Shown piece after piece: positions 7,530 to 16,350 of a DNA stretch of 33,209 bases. A program made the position numbers and the translations under genes. The notes beneath the pieces were generated by a model. That model ran no database searches, had not been told where the DNA came from, and worked only from the letters and a program-made list of their open reading frames with translations. Source of the DNA: BB31 sp964582525 (GTDB lineage Bacteria; Pseudomonadota; Gammaproteobacteria; Beggiatoales; Beggiatoaceae); NCBI GenBank assembly GCA_964582525.1, contig CAZOSP010000030.1:1-33209 (forward strand), written 5' to 3'. Numbering within the stretch: the stretch's first letter is position 1; the number at the start of each line of letters is the position of its first letter.

Positions 7530-8635
7530 TATGATTCCCTTAATTGCTGAAGAAATGCCATTTCTTGCATGAACTCAGAGTATAGGCTCTCTTTTCTTAA
7601 AATTTGTTGTTTTATTTCCTGTGCTGGTGGTAAATTTTCTTCCCCATCTTCTACGCATTTGCGATATTGCTTATGCAATTCCAGTTGTTCTTTAGGGATT
7701 GGTTGCACTCCCATAAATTCATAAAGAATACTATTTACATCGACCCCGGCTGGTGGTGATTTTTGATGAATAGCTTCAATTTTTTGTGTATCAGGATTTT
7801 TTCTCAGGAAAATCAAATTTTCTGCGGCTGTGTCAGCAATGATATGCGGGGAATGGGTTGCTACAATGAATTGGTTGTTTTCGCCAATGCGGGCGTAAAT
7901 ACGCATAATCATTTGTTGCCAGGCGGGATGTAAAGCGATTTCGGGTTCATCAATTAAAATCACTGAATTTTTAGGATTTAATATCATTAAAGAAACGACT
8001 CGACCATAGAGTTGTTTTTCTCCATCGCTAAGTTGCGCAATAGTGATAATATCGCTGTGCGAGTTTTTGAATATAGGACGATTGAATTGTTGCGGGTCTA
8101 GATCATGTAAATGGGTTAATAAATCAGTTTTTACAAAATGTTGATTGAAGGCATTCACAGCGGCTTGAGTACGCTTTTTCGGATCGGCTTCGTGACTAGA
8201 GCGTTCTTGTGAAACAATAAATTCACGAATGTAGCATTCAGCATCACCTAATACGTTTTCGTCATTAATAATAATGGGTAAATCAGTATTAGATTTATTG
8301 TCAAGTCTCTCTGTTTTTTTGTAGGAATGGCTTGTTCGTGCCGGGATATAAATTAACTTATCAGCACTGTTCATTTTTTCTTTGTCATAATCTATATATT
8401 TAGCCTGTTTTTCATCAAAAATATGAATTTTAATGGAATGCGGGTGAATAAAAGTCATCCCCATTTCTTGTACAATAGCGTCAAATAAACTGGTCTTGCC
8501 AGTTCCATTGACTCCTGCAATCACATTCACTACATTGCCATTATTTTCTTTACTGGGCGTATGCGGTACTTGAAAATTGATCGTCAAGTCTTCCAAGACA
8601 CGATATTTTTCAATATGAATACGTTTAAGGTGCAT
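7529..8635 (-). CDS. ptuA: Septu-type SMC-like ATPase (PtuA-like)
   Basis: A 368-residue AAA/ABC-type ATPase. Walker A is GVNGTGKT (41-48), preceded by the usual start MHLKRIHIEKYRVLEDLTIN of OLD/SMC-like ATPases. The signature motif is LSDGEKQ (202-208), Walker B VILIDEPE (225-232), and the His-switch region ATHSPHII (259-266). These are the marks of PtuA, the ATPase that activates PtuB in Septu defence. The protein is on the short side, with only a modest insert (about 100-190) between Walker A and the signature. It is encoded first in the two-gene unit and overlaps ptuB by one base. The ATG at 8635 begins the conserved start region. The same low G+C as ptuB and the flanking direct repeats suggest a mobile cassette. 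Confidence 0.85.
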   Translation of the reverse strand: MHLKRIHIEKYRVLEDLTINFQVPHTPSKENNGNVVNVIAGVNGTGKTSLFDAIVQEMGMTFIHPHSIKIHIFDEKQAKYIDYDKEKMNSADKLIYIPARTSHSYKKTERLDNKSNTDLPIIINDENVLGDAECYIREFIVSQERSSHEADPKKRTQAAVNAFNQHFVKTDLLTHLHDLDPQQFNRPIFKNSHSDIITIAQLSDGEKQLYGRVVSLMILNPKNSVILIDEPEIALHPAWQQMIMRIYARIGENNQFIVATHSPHIIADTAAENLIFLRKNPDTQKIEAIHQKSPPAGVDVNSILYEFMGVQPIPKEQLELHKQYRKCVEDGEENLPPAQEIKQQILRKESLYSEFMQEMAFLQQLRES

Positions 8636-8723
8636 GTCTGTCAGTCCATTGCATCAAGCTTGAAGCCAACTGGGGCGAGCGATTATGTTACGCGCCATTT
8701 TTTCATGCGGCGGATGATGGCAC

Positions 8724-8776
8724 AAAAAACGCGCTGTTAGGCGCGTTTTGCTCCCGCAGCGGAGCGGGCGTTGGCT
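8724..8776 (+). repeat. 53-bp direct repeat, right copy, flanking the Septu genes
   Basis: All 53 bases match 6659-6711. It sits between the 3' end of sodB and the 5' end of ptuA, so its first hairpin could also end sodB transcription. Sequence outside the 53 bases differs at the two copies, so identity stops sharply at both edges. Confidence 0.93.
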
Positions 8777-8834
8777 GGAGCGGCTCACGGCTAGGTCAGC
8801 CATTTGACACGTCCAAGCGTCTAAAAACAAAATC

Positions 8835-9413
8835 TTAGGCAAAGTTTTCTGCGACAAAATCCCAATTAACGAGATTCCAGAAGGCTTCTACATATTTAGG
8901 ACGTGCGTTGCGATAATCGACATAGTAAGCATGTTCCCACACGTCGCAGGTCAACAAGGGCGTATTGTCGCCAATCAAGGGCGTGGCGGCGTTGCTGGTG
9001 CTTGCTAACGCCAAGCTGCCATCGGGTTTTTTCACCAACCATGCCCAGCCCGAGCCAAAGGTGGTAATGGCAGTTTGGGAAAATTGCTCCTTAAATTCGG
9101 CAAAAGAACCAAAGCTGGCATTGATGGCATCAGCTAAAGCTCCGCTTGGCTCGCCGCCACCGTTGGGGCTTAAGCAGTTCCAGTAGAAGCTGTGATTCCA
9201 AACTTGTGCGGCATTGTTAAAAATGCCGCCGGTGGATTTTTGTATAATTTCTTCCAAAGACAGCGCTTCAAATTCGGTCCCGGGAATTAATTTGTTGAGA
9301 TTGGTGACATAGGTTTGATGGTGTTTACCATAATGAAATTCTAATGTTTCCGCAGAAATGTGAGGTTCTAGCGCGTTTTTTTCGTAAGGCAATGCTGGCA
9401 GCGTATGTTCCAT
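8835..9413 (-). CDS. sodB: Superoxide dismutase, Fe type
   Basis: Dismutates superoxide to peroxide and oxygen in the cytoplasm. The 192-residue length is normal for the Fe/Mn family. Metal ligands are visible at H27 (in FHYGKHHQTY), H74 (VWNHSFYW), D157 and H161 (DVWEHAYY). Q70 in AAQVWNH is the glutamine placement typical of the iron enzyme rather than the manganese one. The start MEHTLPALPY is canonical, and AGGA lies about 7 bases upstream of the ATG. The gene stands alone, with repeat-bearing intergenic DNA on both sides. Confidence 0.97.
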   Translation of the reverse strand: MEHTLPALPYEKNALEPHISAETLEFHYGKHHQTYVTNLNKLIPGTEFEALSLEEIIQKSTGGIFNNAAQVWNHSFYWNCLSPNGGGEPSGALADAINASFGSFAEFKEQFSQTAITTFGSGWAWLVKKPDGSLALASTSNAATPLIGDNTPLLTCDVWEHAYYVDYRNARPKYVEAFWNLVNWDFVAENFA

Positions 9414-9481
9414 AGGTATTTCCTTTCCTTTGCTTAAATGAGGGGAAGCTCTGTATTTTCAGCTAACTAAGCCCGCTCAAG

Positions 9482-9508
9482 CTGACAGGTCTTGAATCCC
9501 TGACAGGT
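9482..9508. repeat. Direct half-sites CTGACAGGT x2
   Basis: CTGACAGGT occurs at 9482-9490 and 9500-9508 with 9 bases between. The nonamer is half of the palindromic family at 4633-4663 and 22169-22183. It lies in the 168-bp gap between sodB and the Pro-rich gene. Confidence 0.6.
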
Positions 9509-9581
9509 GTAGCGCGGACTTTTATCTGAAAAACGGTAGCAGGTGTCTGTTACACGCAACTAATATAATGCTCGCCAAAGG

Positions 9582-11255
9582 CTATTCAAGGGGATTTACC
9601 GCTTGCGCATTTTCGGCTGGGAGGGCTTCTGTGGCACTTGCCTCTGGCTTGCTCATGCTTGACCGCATGTCAGGTGTCACCGCGGGCGGTGCTATCGGCA
9701 TGTCGGGCGCGGCAGATTCGGTGTCAATCGCTATTGCGGGTCGTGTCGCTTGATCATCAGATTTTGGCATGGAGGGGCTGTCTGTCGCTGTTGCTGCTGC
9801 TTTGGCTTCTTGGGGCAATGCTGCGTCGCTCACCGGGGGGATTTCCTCAGTGGTTTTGTCGGCTTCTGCGGTCAAATCTTTGTAGGCTCGCGGATCGCCG
9901 GGGGCGGGTCCCAATAGCTCTTTGACGGTAAATTCGCCCGTGCCGGGCTTGGGGCGTTCTGCATCAGGTTCGCGGGCATGGTACATCATCGGATCGCCGG
10001 GGGCAGGTCCTAATACTTCTTTGAGTTGATACTCACCCGTACCGGGTTGTGGGCGTTGGATAACCACCACCTCTTGTTGCGGCATCTCAGGCGGCGGCAC
10101 GGCGGTGGGAGGCGCGCTCAGGCGATCCGTAGGCAGATGAGGGATAGGCGTACTTCTGGGTCTTTGCGTGAGCGGATTTACGGGGGGTTGCGCATGACTG
10201 GACGGCGGCATTTGCGGCGTGGCTTGCTGAGTTGTGCCGGGCAGTGGTGCGTAAGCGTAAGGATTATTGCTCATGCCATCAACCGCATTAGGACGATTCG
10301 GCATGGTTTGATAAGAGGACTGATTGGGCGGCGCGTAAGCGTTGTTTTGCCCTGCCGGGACTGGCTGAGAATACGTCTGTGGATAAGGGGGTTGAGCCAT
10401 ATACCCTTGTTGATCAAGGCGTTGCATCAAGCGTTGTGGCGCGTCATCGGGATAGGCGTAAGCGTGAGTTTGTCCCATGTTGTTTGGCGCGGGCGCATTT
10501 GACCATTGGGGCGCGGAATAATAGCTATTGCTGCTCTGATAATGGGGTTGCGCAGTCGTATAGGCAGGAGGGTTATATGGGTTATTGGGCATGAAACCTG
10601 CGTTTTGATTCTGCTGTCCGCTATGTGCTTGTGCGGGCGGGCTATAGTAAGGCGCGTTGTAGCTAGGCTGCTGCGCCGTTGTTGGATAATTTGGATAACT
10701 GGGATAAGACGGTTGAGAATAGGCTTGAGCATGTTGCGGAGGCTGCTGCTGAGGATATTGCTGAGGATACTGTTGGGTAGGCTGTTGGGCATATTGAGGA
10801 TAATAATTGGGCGCGTATTGCTGTTGCGCGGGTGCGGGCGCATAGCTGTTATAGCTGTTGCGCGGCGTAGCCGCATAACCCTGCGGAGCATAGCTTGATG
10901 TGGGCGCGGTTCCCGTGTACGGCGGTGCCGTGCTATAGGGCGCGTAATTTTGCGCGGGATAATTTGGCGGCGGCGCGACGGCTGTGTCGCTCCACACATT
11001 GCCTGCCGTTTGAGGGGCGTGGCGCATGGCTTGATGAGCAGCTCGCCAAGGATTGTCCGGCGTTCTGTGTCGATCTTGCCAAAAAGCTTCGCCATTAGCC
11101 GCTGCATTACCTGCCGGATGAAGGGTATTTTCTAATGGCGGTGGCGGCGGTGCGTAAGGATTATCGGGCATAGAAAGACTGTCACTTTGCCCTAAAGCCT
11201 GTGCGCTAAATAGCAACAAGCCACTGATATAAAAAATAATATTGTAATACTGCAT
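9582..11255 (-). CDS. Secreted Pro/Tyr/Gln-rich low-complexity protein
   Basis: About 557 residues from the ATG at 11255, chosen because AGGAGG (complement at 11260-11265) sits just upstream; a longer frame starts at 11273. The N-terminus is a signal peptide (MQYYNIIFYISGLLLFSAQA, cleavage near ALG-QS). The mature chain is dominated by Pro, Tyr, Gln, Ala and Ser, with NPYAPP- and YPQQ-type runs, and looks disordered. Near the C-terminus a motif of the form RPxPGTGE-[YF]-xxKExLGPAPGDP occurs twice, about 33 residues apart, and is the only ordered-looking part. I recognise no catalytic domain. An adhesive, matrix or envelope-spanning structural role is possible, by analogy of composition only. 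Confidence 0.75.
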   Translation of the reverse strand: MQYYNIIFYISGLLLFSAQALGQSDSLSMPDNPYAPPPPPLENTLHPAGNAAANGEAFWQDRHRTPDNPWRAAHQAMRHAPQTAGNVWSDTAVAPPPNYPAQNYAPYSTAPPYTGTAPTSSYAPQGYAATPRNSYNSYAPAPAQQQYAPNYYPQYAQQPTQQYPQQYPQQQPPQHAQAYSQPSYPSYPNYPTTAQQPSYNAPYYSPPAQAHSGQQNQNAGFMPNNPYNPPAYTTAQPHYQSSNSYYSAPQWSNAPAPNNMGQTHAYAYPDDAPQRLMQRLDQQGYMAQPPYPQTYSQPVPAGQNNAYAPPNQSSYQTMPNRPNAVDGMSNNPYAYAPLPGTTQQATPQMPPSSHAQPPVNPLTQRPRSTPIPHLPTDRLSAPPTAVPPPEMPQQEVVVIQRPQPGTGEYQLKEVLGPAPGDPMMYHAREPDAERPKPGTGEFTVKELLGPAPGDPRAYKDLTAEADKTTEEIPPVSDAALPQEAKAAATATDSPSMPKSDDQATRPAIAIDTESAAPDMPIAPPAVTPDMRSSMSKPEASATEALPAENAQAVNPLE

Positions 11256-11281
11256 AACGCCTCCTGAAAACATGTCATTAT

Positions 11282-11305
11282 TTCCTCGCTTCCTCGTTTC
11301 CTCGC
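11282..11305. repeat. Three tandem 8-bp units TTCCTCG(C/T)
   Basis: TTCCTCGC, TTCCTCGT and TTCCTCGC follow each other directly between the Pro-rich gene and the divergent PilZ gene. The following cggcgtgggaacgc resembles dispersed intergenic sequence. Function unknown. Confidence 0.7.
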
Positions 11306-11380
11306 TCGGCGTGGGAACGCATCAAGCATAAGCCTGAGTATATATAACATGAGCGATACAGTAAATGGGAGAACATTCGC

Positions 11381-11722
11381 ATGGAACACAGACACAAACA
11401 ACGTAAGCATGTGTTTTTGTATTTAGATGTGTATGACCAAGAAAAGGGGCAATTACTTGGGCATTTAGGCGACATTTCTAATGAAGGCTTAATGATTATG
11501 ATGGATCAGCCATTGCCGTTGCAGGTAACGCGGAAAATTCGGCTTAAATTGCCGGAGGGAGAATTTACTAAGGCGTTTATTGATCTGGAAGTGCAGACGC
11601 GCTGGACAGCCCCCGACGTAAATCCAGATTTGCACTGCGTGGGCTGCTTGTTTATAGATATTTCCCCTGAAGACCAGGAACTGGTTGAAGCTGTGGGAAA
11701 TTTGCTGAGTTTTGAAGACTGA
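11381..11722 (+). CDS. PilZ-domain c-di-GMP-binding protein
   Basis: A single-domain protein of 113 residues. The two c-di-GMP-binding motifs of PilZ domains are intact: RxxxR as R4-HKQ-R8 at the N-terminus and DxSxxG as DISNEG (31-36). The rest follows the PilZ beta-barrel pattern, ending with GCLFIDISPEDQELVEAV. Such proteins transmit the c-di-GMP level to motility, polysaccharide synthesis or adhesion machinery; the partner here is unknown. GGAG lies 9 bases upstream of the ATG. It is divergent from the Pro-rich secreted protein and separated from secA by 127 bases. It is a natural receiver for c-di-GMP made by the GGDEF protein at 481-2592. Confidence 0.92.
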   Translation: MEHRHKQRKHVFLYLDVYDQEKGQLLGHLGDISNEGLMIMMDQPLPLQVTRKIRLKLPEGEFTKAFIDLEVQTRWTAPDVNPDLHCVGCLFIDISPEDQELVEAVGNLLSFED

Positions 11723-11849
11723 ATGTTTGAGCGACACGGACCCGACAGGTTTTGCCGTGGATTTTTTGCGCGTGAGCCTGCTTGCCGCGCAAACACGGCT
11801 GCTGAGAACGGGGTATTTGCGAGGCTTACTGGCGGCTATGCGTACAAAA

Positions 11850-14642
11850 TCACTCCAAACGCCCGTGACACTGTTTGTATTTTTTGCCCGAACCACAAGG
11901 ACAAGGTTCGTTTCTGCCGACTTTACGCCCTTCCCGTATAAAAGGCTGATGCGCTTGCTCTTCGGCTTGCGCATTGCGCACCCCACGCTGATGGGCTAAA
12001 GCCGTTGCTGCTGCCGCCGCTTCAGGGGATAAGTCTTGCATCGCGCTGGCTTCGCCATGTTCGTACTGCATCGGCAATGCCTGCCGTTGTTGCGCCTCAA
12101 TAGCGCGCAAATCGGCTTCCACTTGGGAACGGTCCGAGGCTCTCACCAGTTCTTGCGTAGCGGTTTGAATCACTGTGTGTTTAATGTCTTCCAATAATTG
12201 TTGGAACATATTAAAGGCTTCACGCTTATATTCCTGCTTAGGATTTTTCTGCGCATAACCGCGTAAATGGATGCTCTGCCGCAAGTAATCCATAGCCGCC
12301 AAATGCTCTTTCCAGTTTTTATCCAACACGCTTAAAATTAAGCCTTTTTCATAGTTACGCACATTGTCTATGCCGAGTTTTTCAGCACGTTTTTCGTAGG
12401 TATCGATTAAGGTTTGCTCAATTTTTTCGCGTAACGTGCTTTCGTGCAGGTCTTCGTCTTCTTCCAGCCATGCGTGAATCGGTAGTTTTTCTTGGAACTC
12501 TTGACTCAACGCGCTTTCAAGCCCTGCTATATCCCACATTTCATCCGGACTTTGCGGCAGAATATAGCGATCAATTAAGGCGTTCACGGCATCGTGACGG
12601 ATGTTTTGCAAAATATCATCAACCGCATCTGCGTCCATCAATTCATTACGCTGCTGGTAAATCACTTTACGCTGATCGTTGGCTACGTCATCGTATTCTA
12701 ATAGCTGCTTACGCATGTCAAAGTTGCGTCCTTCGACTTTGCGCTGCGCGTTTTCAATGGCTTTGCTCACCCACGGGTGTTCAATCGCCTCGCCGCGTTC
12801 CATGCCAAGTTTCTGCATCATGGAGGACACCCGCTGCGAGGCAAAAATACGCATCAGCGGGTCTTCCAGTGCCAGATAAAAGCGGCTAGAACCGGGGTCA
12901 CCTTGTCGCCCAGCACGCCCGCGTAGTTGGTTGTCAACGCGGCGTGATTCATGGCGTTCAGTACCGATAACATGCAGACCACCGGCTCCAATGACTTGCT
13001 TGTGCAGCAATTCCCACTCTTTACGCAAGACGGCGATCTCCATCTCGCTGGCTTCCGGCTTGCCGGCAATTTCGGCTTCCAGATTGCCGCCCAGCACAAT
13101 GTCGGTCCCGCGTCCTGCCATGTTGGTGGCAATGGTCACCGCAGTCGGGCGACCGGCTTGTGCAATAATCTGCGCTTCTTGCTCGTGGAATTTGGCGTTT
13201 AAGACTTTATGTTCAATGTTAGCCGCTTCGAGTAACTTGGATAAACGCTCTGAGTTATCAATCGACACAGTCCCCACCAGCACCGGCTGACCGCGTTGCT
13301 GGCAATCTTTGATGTCTTCGAGAATGGCTTCATATTTTTCTTCAACCGTCAAATACACCAGATCGCCGCGATCATCGCGGATCATATCGCGGTGGGTCGG
13401 AATAACTACTACTTCAAGCCCATAAATTTGTTGAAATTCAAAGGCTTCCGTGTCTGCCGTACCGGTCATGCCCGCCAGTTTTTGATACAAACGGAAATAA
13501 TTTTGGAAGGTGATGGAGGCAAGGGTTTGATTTTCTGCTTGGACTGACACACCTTCTTTGGCTTCTACCGCTTGGTGCAAACCTTCTGACCAACGCCGTC
13601 CGGGCATGGTGCGTCCGGTAAATTCATCAACAATCACAATGCGTTTGTCTTGCACAATGTAATCGACATTGCGCTCAAACAATTTATGGGCGCGTAAGGC
13701 GGCTAATACATGGTGCATGAGCATAATGTTTTGGCTGTCATACAGGCTTTCGCCCGCTTTTAACAAGCCCGCCTCGGTCATCATTTCTTCGACATGCTGA
13801 TGCCCTTCTTCGCTTAAATAAACCTGTTTGGATTTTTCATCCACCGCGTAGTCACCGGGCAAATCGTAGTCGTCATCTTTTTCCGGCATCCGTTCTTGTG
13901 CGGTGAGCTTAGGAATCATTTTATCCACACGGCGATAAAGCTCCGAGCTGTCTTCCGCGGGTCCGGAAATAATCAGCGGGGTACGCGCTTCGTCAATGAG
14001 AATGGAATCAACTTCATCAACAATCGCATAATGCAGCGGACGCTGTACGCGGTCGCTGGCTTGGAACGCCATGTTGTCGCGCAAATAATCAAAGCCAAAT
14101 TCGTTATTGGTGCCGTAAGTGATGTCGGCGGCATAAGCGGCTCGGCGTTGCTCTGGCGATAAGTCGGCAATGATGACACCGGTAGTTAAGCCTAAAAATT
14201 CATAGACTTGCCCCATCCAAGCGGCATCACGTTTTGCCAAATAATCATTGACAGTCACGACGTGTACGCCTTTGCCGGGCAGGGCGTTGAGATAAGCTGC
14301 CAGGGTTGCCACCAGGGTTTTGCCTTCACCGGTGCGCATTTCTGCGATTTTGCCGTCATTGAGGACCATGCCGCCGATTAACTGCACATCGAAATGGCGC
14401 ATGTTTAATACACGCTTGCCGGCTTCGCGCACGGTGGCAAAGGCTTCGGGTAACAGGCTGTTGAGGTCTGCGCCGGTGGCTAGACGTTGCCGAAATTCGC
14501 TGGTTTTCGCCTGCAATGAGGCATCGTCAAGCTGGCTAAATTGTTGATCTAACTCATTGATTTGAGCAACAGTTTTGTTGAGTTTTTTGATCAATCGCTG
14601 ATTGCGACTACCAAAAATTTTGGTCAGGATATTTTTCATCAT
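11850..14642 (-). CDS. secA: Preprotein translocase ATPase SecA
   Basis: The motor of the Sec pathway, which drives unfolded preproteins through SecYEG at the inner membrane. The product is 930 residues from the ATG at 14642, close to the usual length. The start MMKNILTKIFGSRNQR aligns base for base in length with the E. coli start, so I prefer it over the longer frame from 14696. Visible motifs are MRTGEGKT (102-109, Walker A), VNDYLAKRDA, YGTNNEFGFDYLRDNM, VDEVDSILIDEARTPLIISG (DEAD-type Walker B), GMTGTADTE, TNMAGRGTDI, and GGLHVIGTERHESRRVDNQL with GRAGRQGD. The C-terminus has the zinc-binding tail CPCGSGKKYKQCH that contacts SecB and ribosomes. No secM-like gene precedes it; the upstream neighbour is a divergent dciA-like gene. 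Confidence 0.98.
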   Translation of the reverse strand: MMKNILTKIFGSRNQRLIKKLNKTVAQINELDQQFSQLDDASLQAKTSEFRQRLATGADLNSLLPEAFATVREAGKRVLNMRHFDVQLIGGMVLNDGKIAEMRTGEGKTLVATLAAYLNALPGKGVHVVTVNDYLAKRDAAWMGQVYEFLGLTTGVIIADLSPEQRRAAYAADITYGTNNEFGFDYLRDNMAFQASDRVQRPLHYAIVDEVDSILIDEARTPLIISGPAEDSSELYRRVDKMIPKLTAQERMPEKDDDYDLPGDYAVDEKSKQVYLSEEGHQHVEEMMTEAGLLKAGESLYDSQNIMLMHHVLAALRAHKLFERNVDYIVQDKRIVIVDEFTGRTMPGRRWSEGLHQAVEAKEGVSVQAENQTLASITFQNYFRLYQKLAGMTGTADTEAFEFQQIYGLEVVVIPTHRDMIRDDRGDLVYLTVEEKYEAILEDIKDCQQRGQPVLVGTVSIDNSERLSKLLEAANIEHKVLNAKFHEQEAQIIAQAGRPTAVTIATNMAGRGTDIVLGGNLEAEIAGKPEASEMEIAVLRKEWELLHKQVIGAGGLHVIGTERHESRRVDNQLRGRAGRQGDPGSSRFYLALEDPLMRIFASQRVSSMMQKLGMERGEAIEHPWVSKAIENAQRKVEGRNFDMRKQLLEYDDVANDQRKVIYQQRNELMDADAVDDILQNIRHDAVNALIDRYILPQSPDEMWDIAGLESALSQEFQEKLPIHAWLEEDEDLHESTLREKIEQTLIDTYEKRAEKLGIDNVRNYEKGLILSVLDKNWKEHLAAMDYLRQSIHLRGYAQKNPKQEYKREAFNMFQQLLEDIKHTVIQTATQELVRASDRSQVEADLRAIEAQQRQALPMQYEHGEASAMQDLSPEAAAAATALAHQRGVRNAQAEEQAHQPFIREGRKVGRNEPCPCGSGKKYKQCHGRLE

Positions 14643-14761
14643 AGGGTGTATGCTACGGCTTTCTCTGGAAAGATGAATGCTTATTAAAAGCGGCAAGCGC
14701 GGATTATACTACAGCCAAGCCCGCAATTAATGGCTTGTTAGTGAAAAAAAGGTGGTCAATA

Positions 14762-15202
14762 ATGAGAAGTATTATGCAAATCTGTTTGCAACGCTCTACA
14801 GGCTTGCGTTATTTATTGCAGCATCAGGCAAAATTACAAGAAGTGCAAAATGTGTTTGCGCAATGTTTGCCTGCTTCCTTGACTGAACATGTTAGAGTCG
14901 CCAATCTGCGACAACAGGTGCTATATCTGCATGTTGATAATTCGGCTTGGGCAAGCAAGGCGCGCTTTTTCATTCCGCAATTTTTAAGCTGCTGCAAACA
15001 ACACCGCGCTTTACAAGACATCCGCAGCATACAGCTTAAGGTGCGAACCCCCGCCGCATCACAGCCAGTCGAGTACAACAAGCCGCAATTATCCCGCGAC
15101 AATGCCGAGCTGATCAGCATACATGCCGAGCTGACCCATTACGAGCCGCTCAGGAAAGCCCTACTGAAACTCGCACAACATGCTGACAGAAAACGCCATT
15201 AA
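14762..15202 (+). CDS. dciA: DciA-like protein (DUF721 family)
   Basis: A 146-residue protein. The core LQEVQNVFAQCLPASLTEHVRVANLRQQVLYLHVDNSAWASKAR-like region (about 25-70) fits the DUF721 pattern, with the characteristic L-x-V-x-V-D-[NS]-xxWAxxLR-type segment. DciA interacts with the replicative helicase DnaB and helps load it in bacteria lacking DnaC. Position between lpxC and secA is the common one for this family in gammaproteobacteria and is strong supporting evidence. I chose ATG 14762 because AGGTGG lies 6 bases upstream; earlier TTG/GTG starts lack this. The gene diverges from secA (119-bp shared region), and its stop overlaps the lpxC stop on the opposite strand by four bases at a TTAA. 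Confidence 0.78.
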   Translation: MRSIMQICLQRSTGLRYLLQHQAKLQEVQNVFAQCLPASLTEHVRVANLRQQVLYLHVDNSAWASKARFFIPQFLSCCKQHRALQDIRSIQLKVRTPAASQPVEYNKPQLSRDNAELISIHAELTHYEPLRKALLKLAQHADRKRH

Positions 15203-16119
15203 GAAATAAACGCGGGATTAAGAAAAGACAGTACGGACTGCGCCTCAGACTCGTCGGCAAAGCTGACCATTTCCCAAGCGGTTTTATCCGCCAATAAGGT
15301 GCGTAACAATAAATTATTCAGTTCGTGTCCTGATTTATAGCCACTAAAAGCCCCAATCAGGCTATGTCCTAGCAAATAAATATCACCTATCGCATCTAAG
15401 ATTTTGTGTTTCACAAATTCATCCTCATAGCGCAAACCGTCTTCGTTTAAAATACGGTATTCATCCATCACGATGGCATTATCCAAACTGCCACCTAAAG
15501 CCAATTTTTGCTCGCGCAACAGCTCAATTTCGTGCATAAATCCAAAAGTTCGGGCGCGGCTCACTTCTTTGACAAACGAGGTTTGTGCAAAATCCAGCTC
15601 AACATCTTGACCGCTGCGCTTAAATACCGGATGCTCAAAATCAATTTGAAAACGCACCTTAAACCCATCATAAGGCTCAAAGCACGCCCATTTATCGCCC
15701 ATAGTGACTTGGGTAGATTTTTTAATGCGGATATAGCGTTTAGCTGCGTTTTGCTGTTCAAAACCGGCGGATTGCAGCAAAAAGACAAAAGGACCTGAGC
15801 TGCCATCCATAATCGGAATTTCTGAAGCACTGACATCAATGAAGGCGTTATCCACGCCCAGCCCCGACATGGCAGACAATAAATGCTCGACAGTAGAAAC
15901 ACGCACCCCTTCTGCGTTCACCAAAGTAGTGGATAAGCGCGTATCGCCAACATTGTTGGCGGTAGCGGAAATGCTGACCATTGGCTGTAAATCGGTACGG
16001 CGAAAAACAATGCCTGTATCAACAGGAGCCGGGCGCAAGGTTAAATACACCTTTTCCCCGCTATGCAAGCCAACACCTGTGGCGCGAATTAGATTTTTTA
16101 AGGTGCGTTGTTTTATCAT
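15199..16119 (-). CDS. lpxC: UDP-3-O-acyl-N-acetylglucosamine deacetylase
   Basis: Zinc enzyme for the committed step of lipid A synthesis in the cytoplasm. The 306-residue product from ATG 16119 matches the usual length (about 305); a longer open frame to 16203 has no family counterpart. It starts MIKQRTLKNLIRATGVGLHS as expected. Zinc ligands and catalytic residues are visible: H79 in STVEHLLSA, the His and Asp in VKHKILDAIGDI, and the His in GYKSGHELNN. IPIMDGSS and FGFMHEIE are further family signatures. A GGAG lies 12 bases upstream, rather far. It is divergent from murG across 231 bases and convergent with dciA. Confidence 0.97.
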   Translation of the reverse strand: MIKQRTLKNLIRATGVGLHSGEKVYLTLRPAPVDTGIVFRRTDLQPMVSISATANNVGDTRLSTTLVNAEGVRVSTVEHLLSAMSGLGVDNAFIDVSASEIPIMDGSSGPFVFLLQSAGFEQQNAAKRYIRIKKSTQVTMGDKWACFEPYDGFKVRFQIDFEHPVFKRSGQDVELDFAQTSFVKEVSRARTFGFMHEIELLREQKLALGGSLDNAIVMDEYRILNEDGLRYEDEFVKHKILDAIGDIYLLGHSLIGAFSGYKSGHELNNLLLRTLLADKTAWEMVSFADESEAQSVLSFLNPAFIS

Positions 16120-16350
16120 TGTTTTGCATGTCTCCGAATAAAACGTAAATAAAATAAAAACTAAGGCGGTGGTCCGCGGTATCGGGAGGTGTACCCCTAT
16201 CAAAAAAATCGATAGGTACTCTTAAAATAGCGGCGTATTGCATCGCAGTATAACAAATTTTGACCCAATTAGTCTCAATTCGATTAAGCTCGCATCTAGC
16301 GTTTTTTAATCCCCGCACATTGTCAATCAGTACATTCACAGAGGTTAAGT

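Noticed and set aside
6867..8635. A retron carrying PtuA/PtuB-type effectors
   Set aside because: No reverse transcriptase frame is present on either side, and pyrD and sodB flank the pair. A simple Septu pair explains the data.
8654..8834. Possible gene between ptuA and sodB on the minus strand
   Set aside because: The frame is mostly repeat translation and overlaps the sodB end; there is no domain or ribosome-binding site.
9582..11255. Long plus-strand frames opposite the Pro-rich gene
   Set aside because: They are Arg-rich mirror frames of GC-rich Pro/Gln/Tyr codons; the minus strand has the signal peptide and ribosome-binding site.
11723..11849. Plus-strand open frames starting just after the PilZ gene
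   Set aside because: They run antisense into the end of secA and encode Arg/Phe/Thr-rich sequence typical of a shadow frame; there is no independent start signal.
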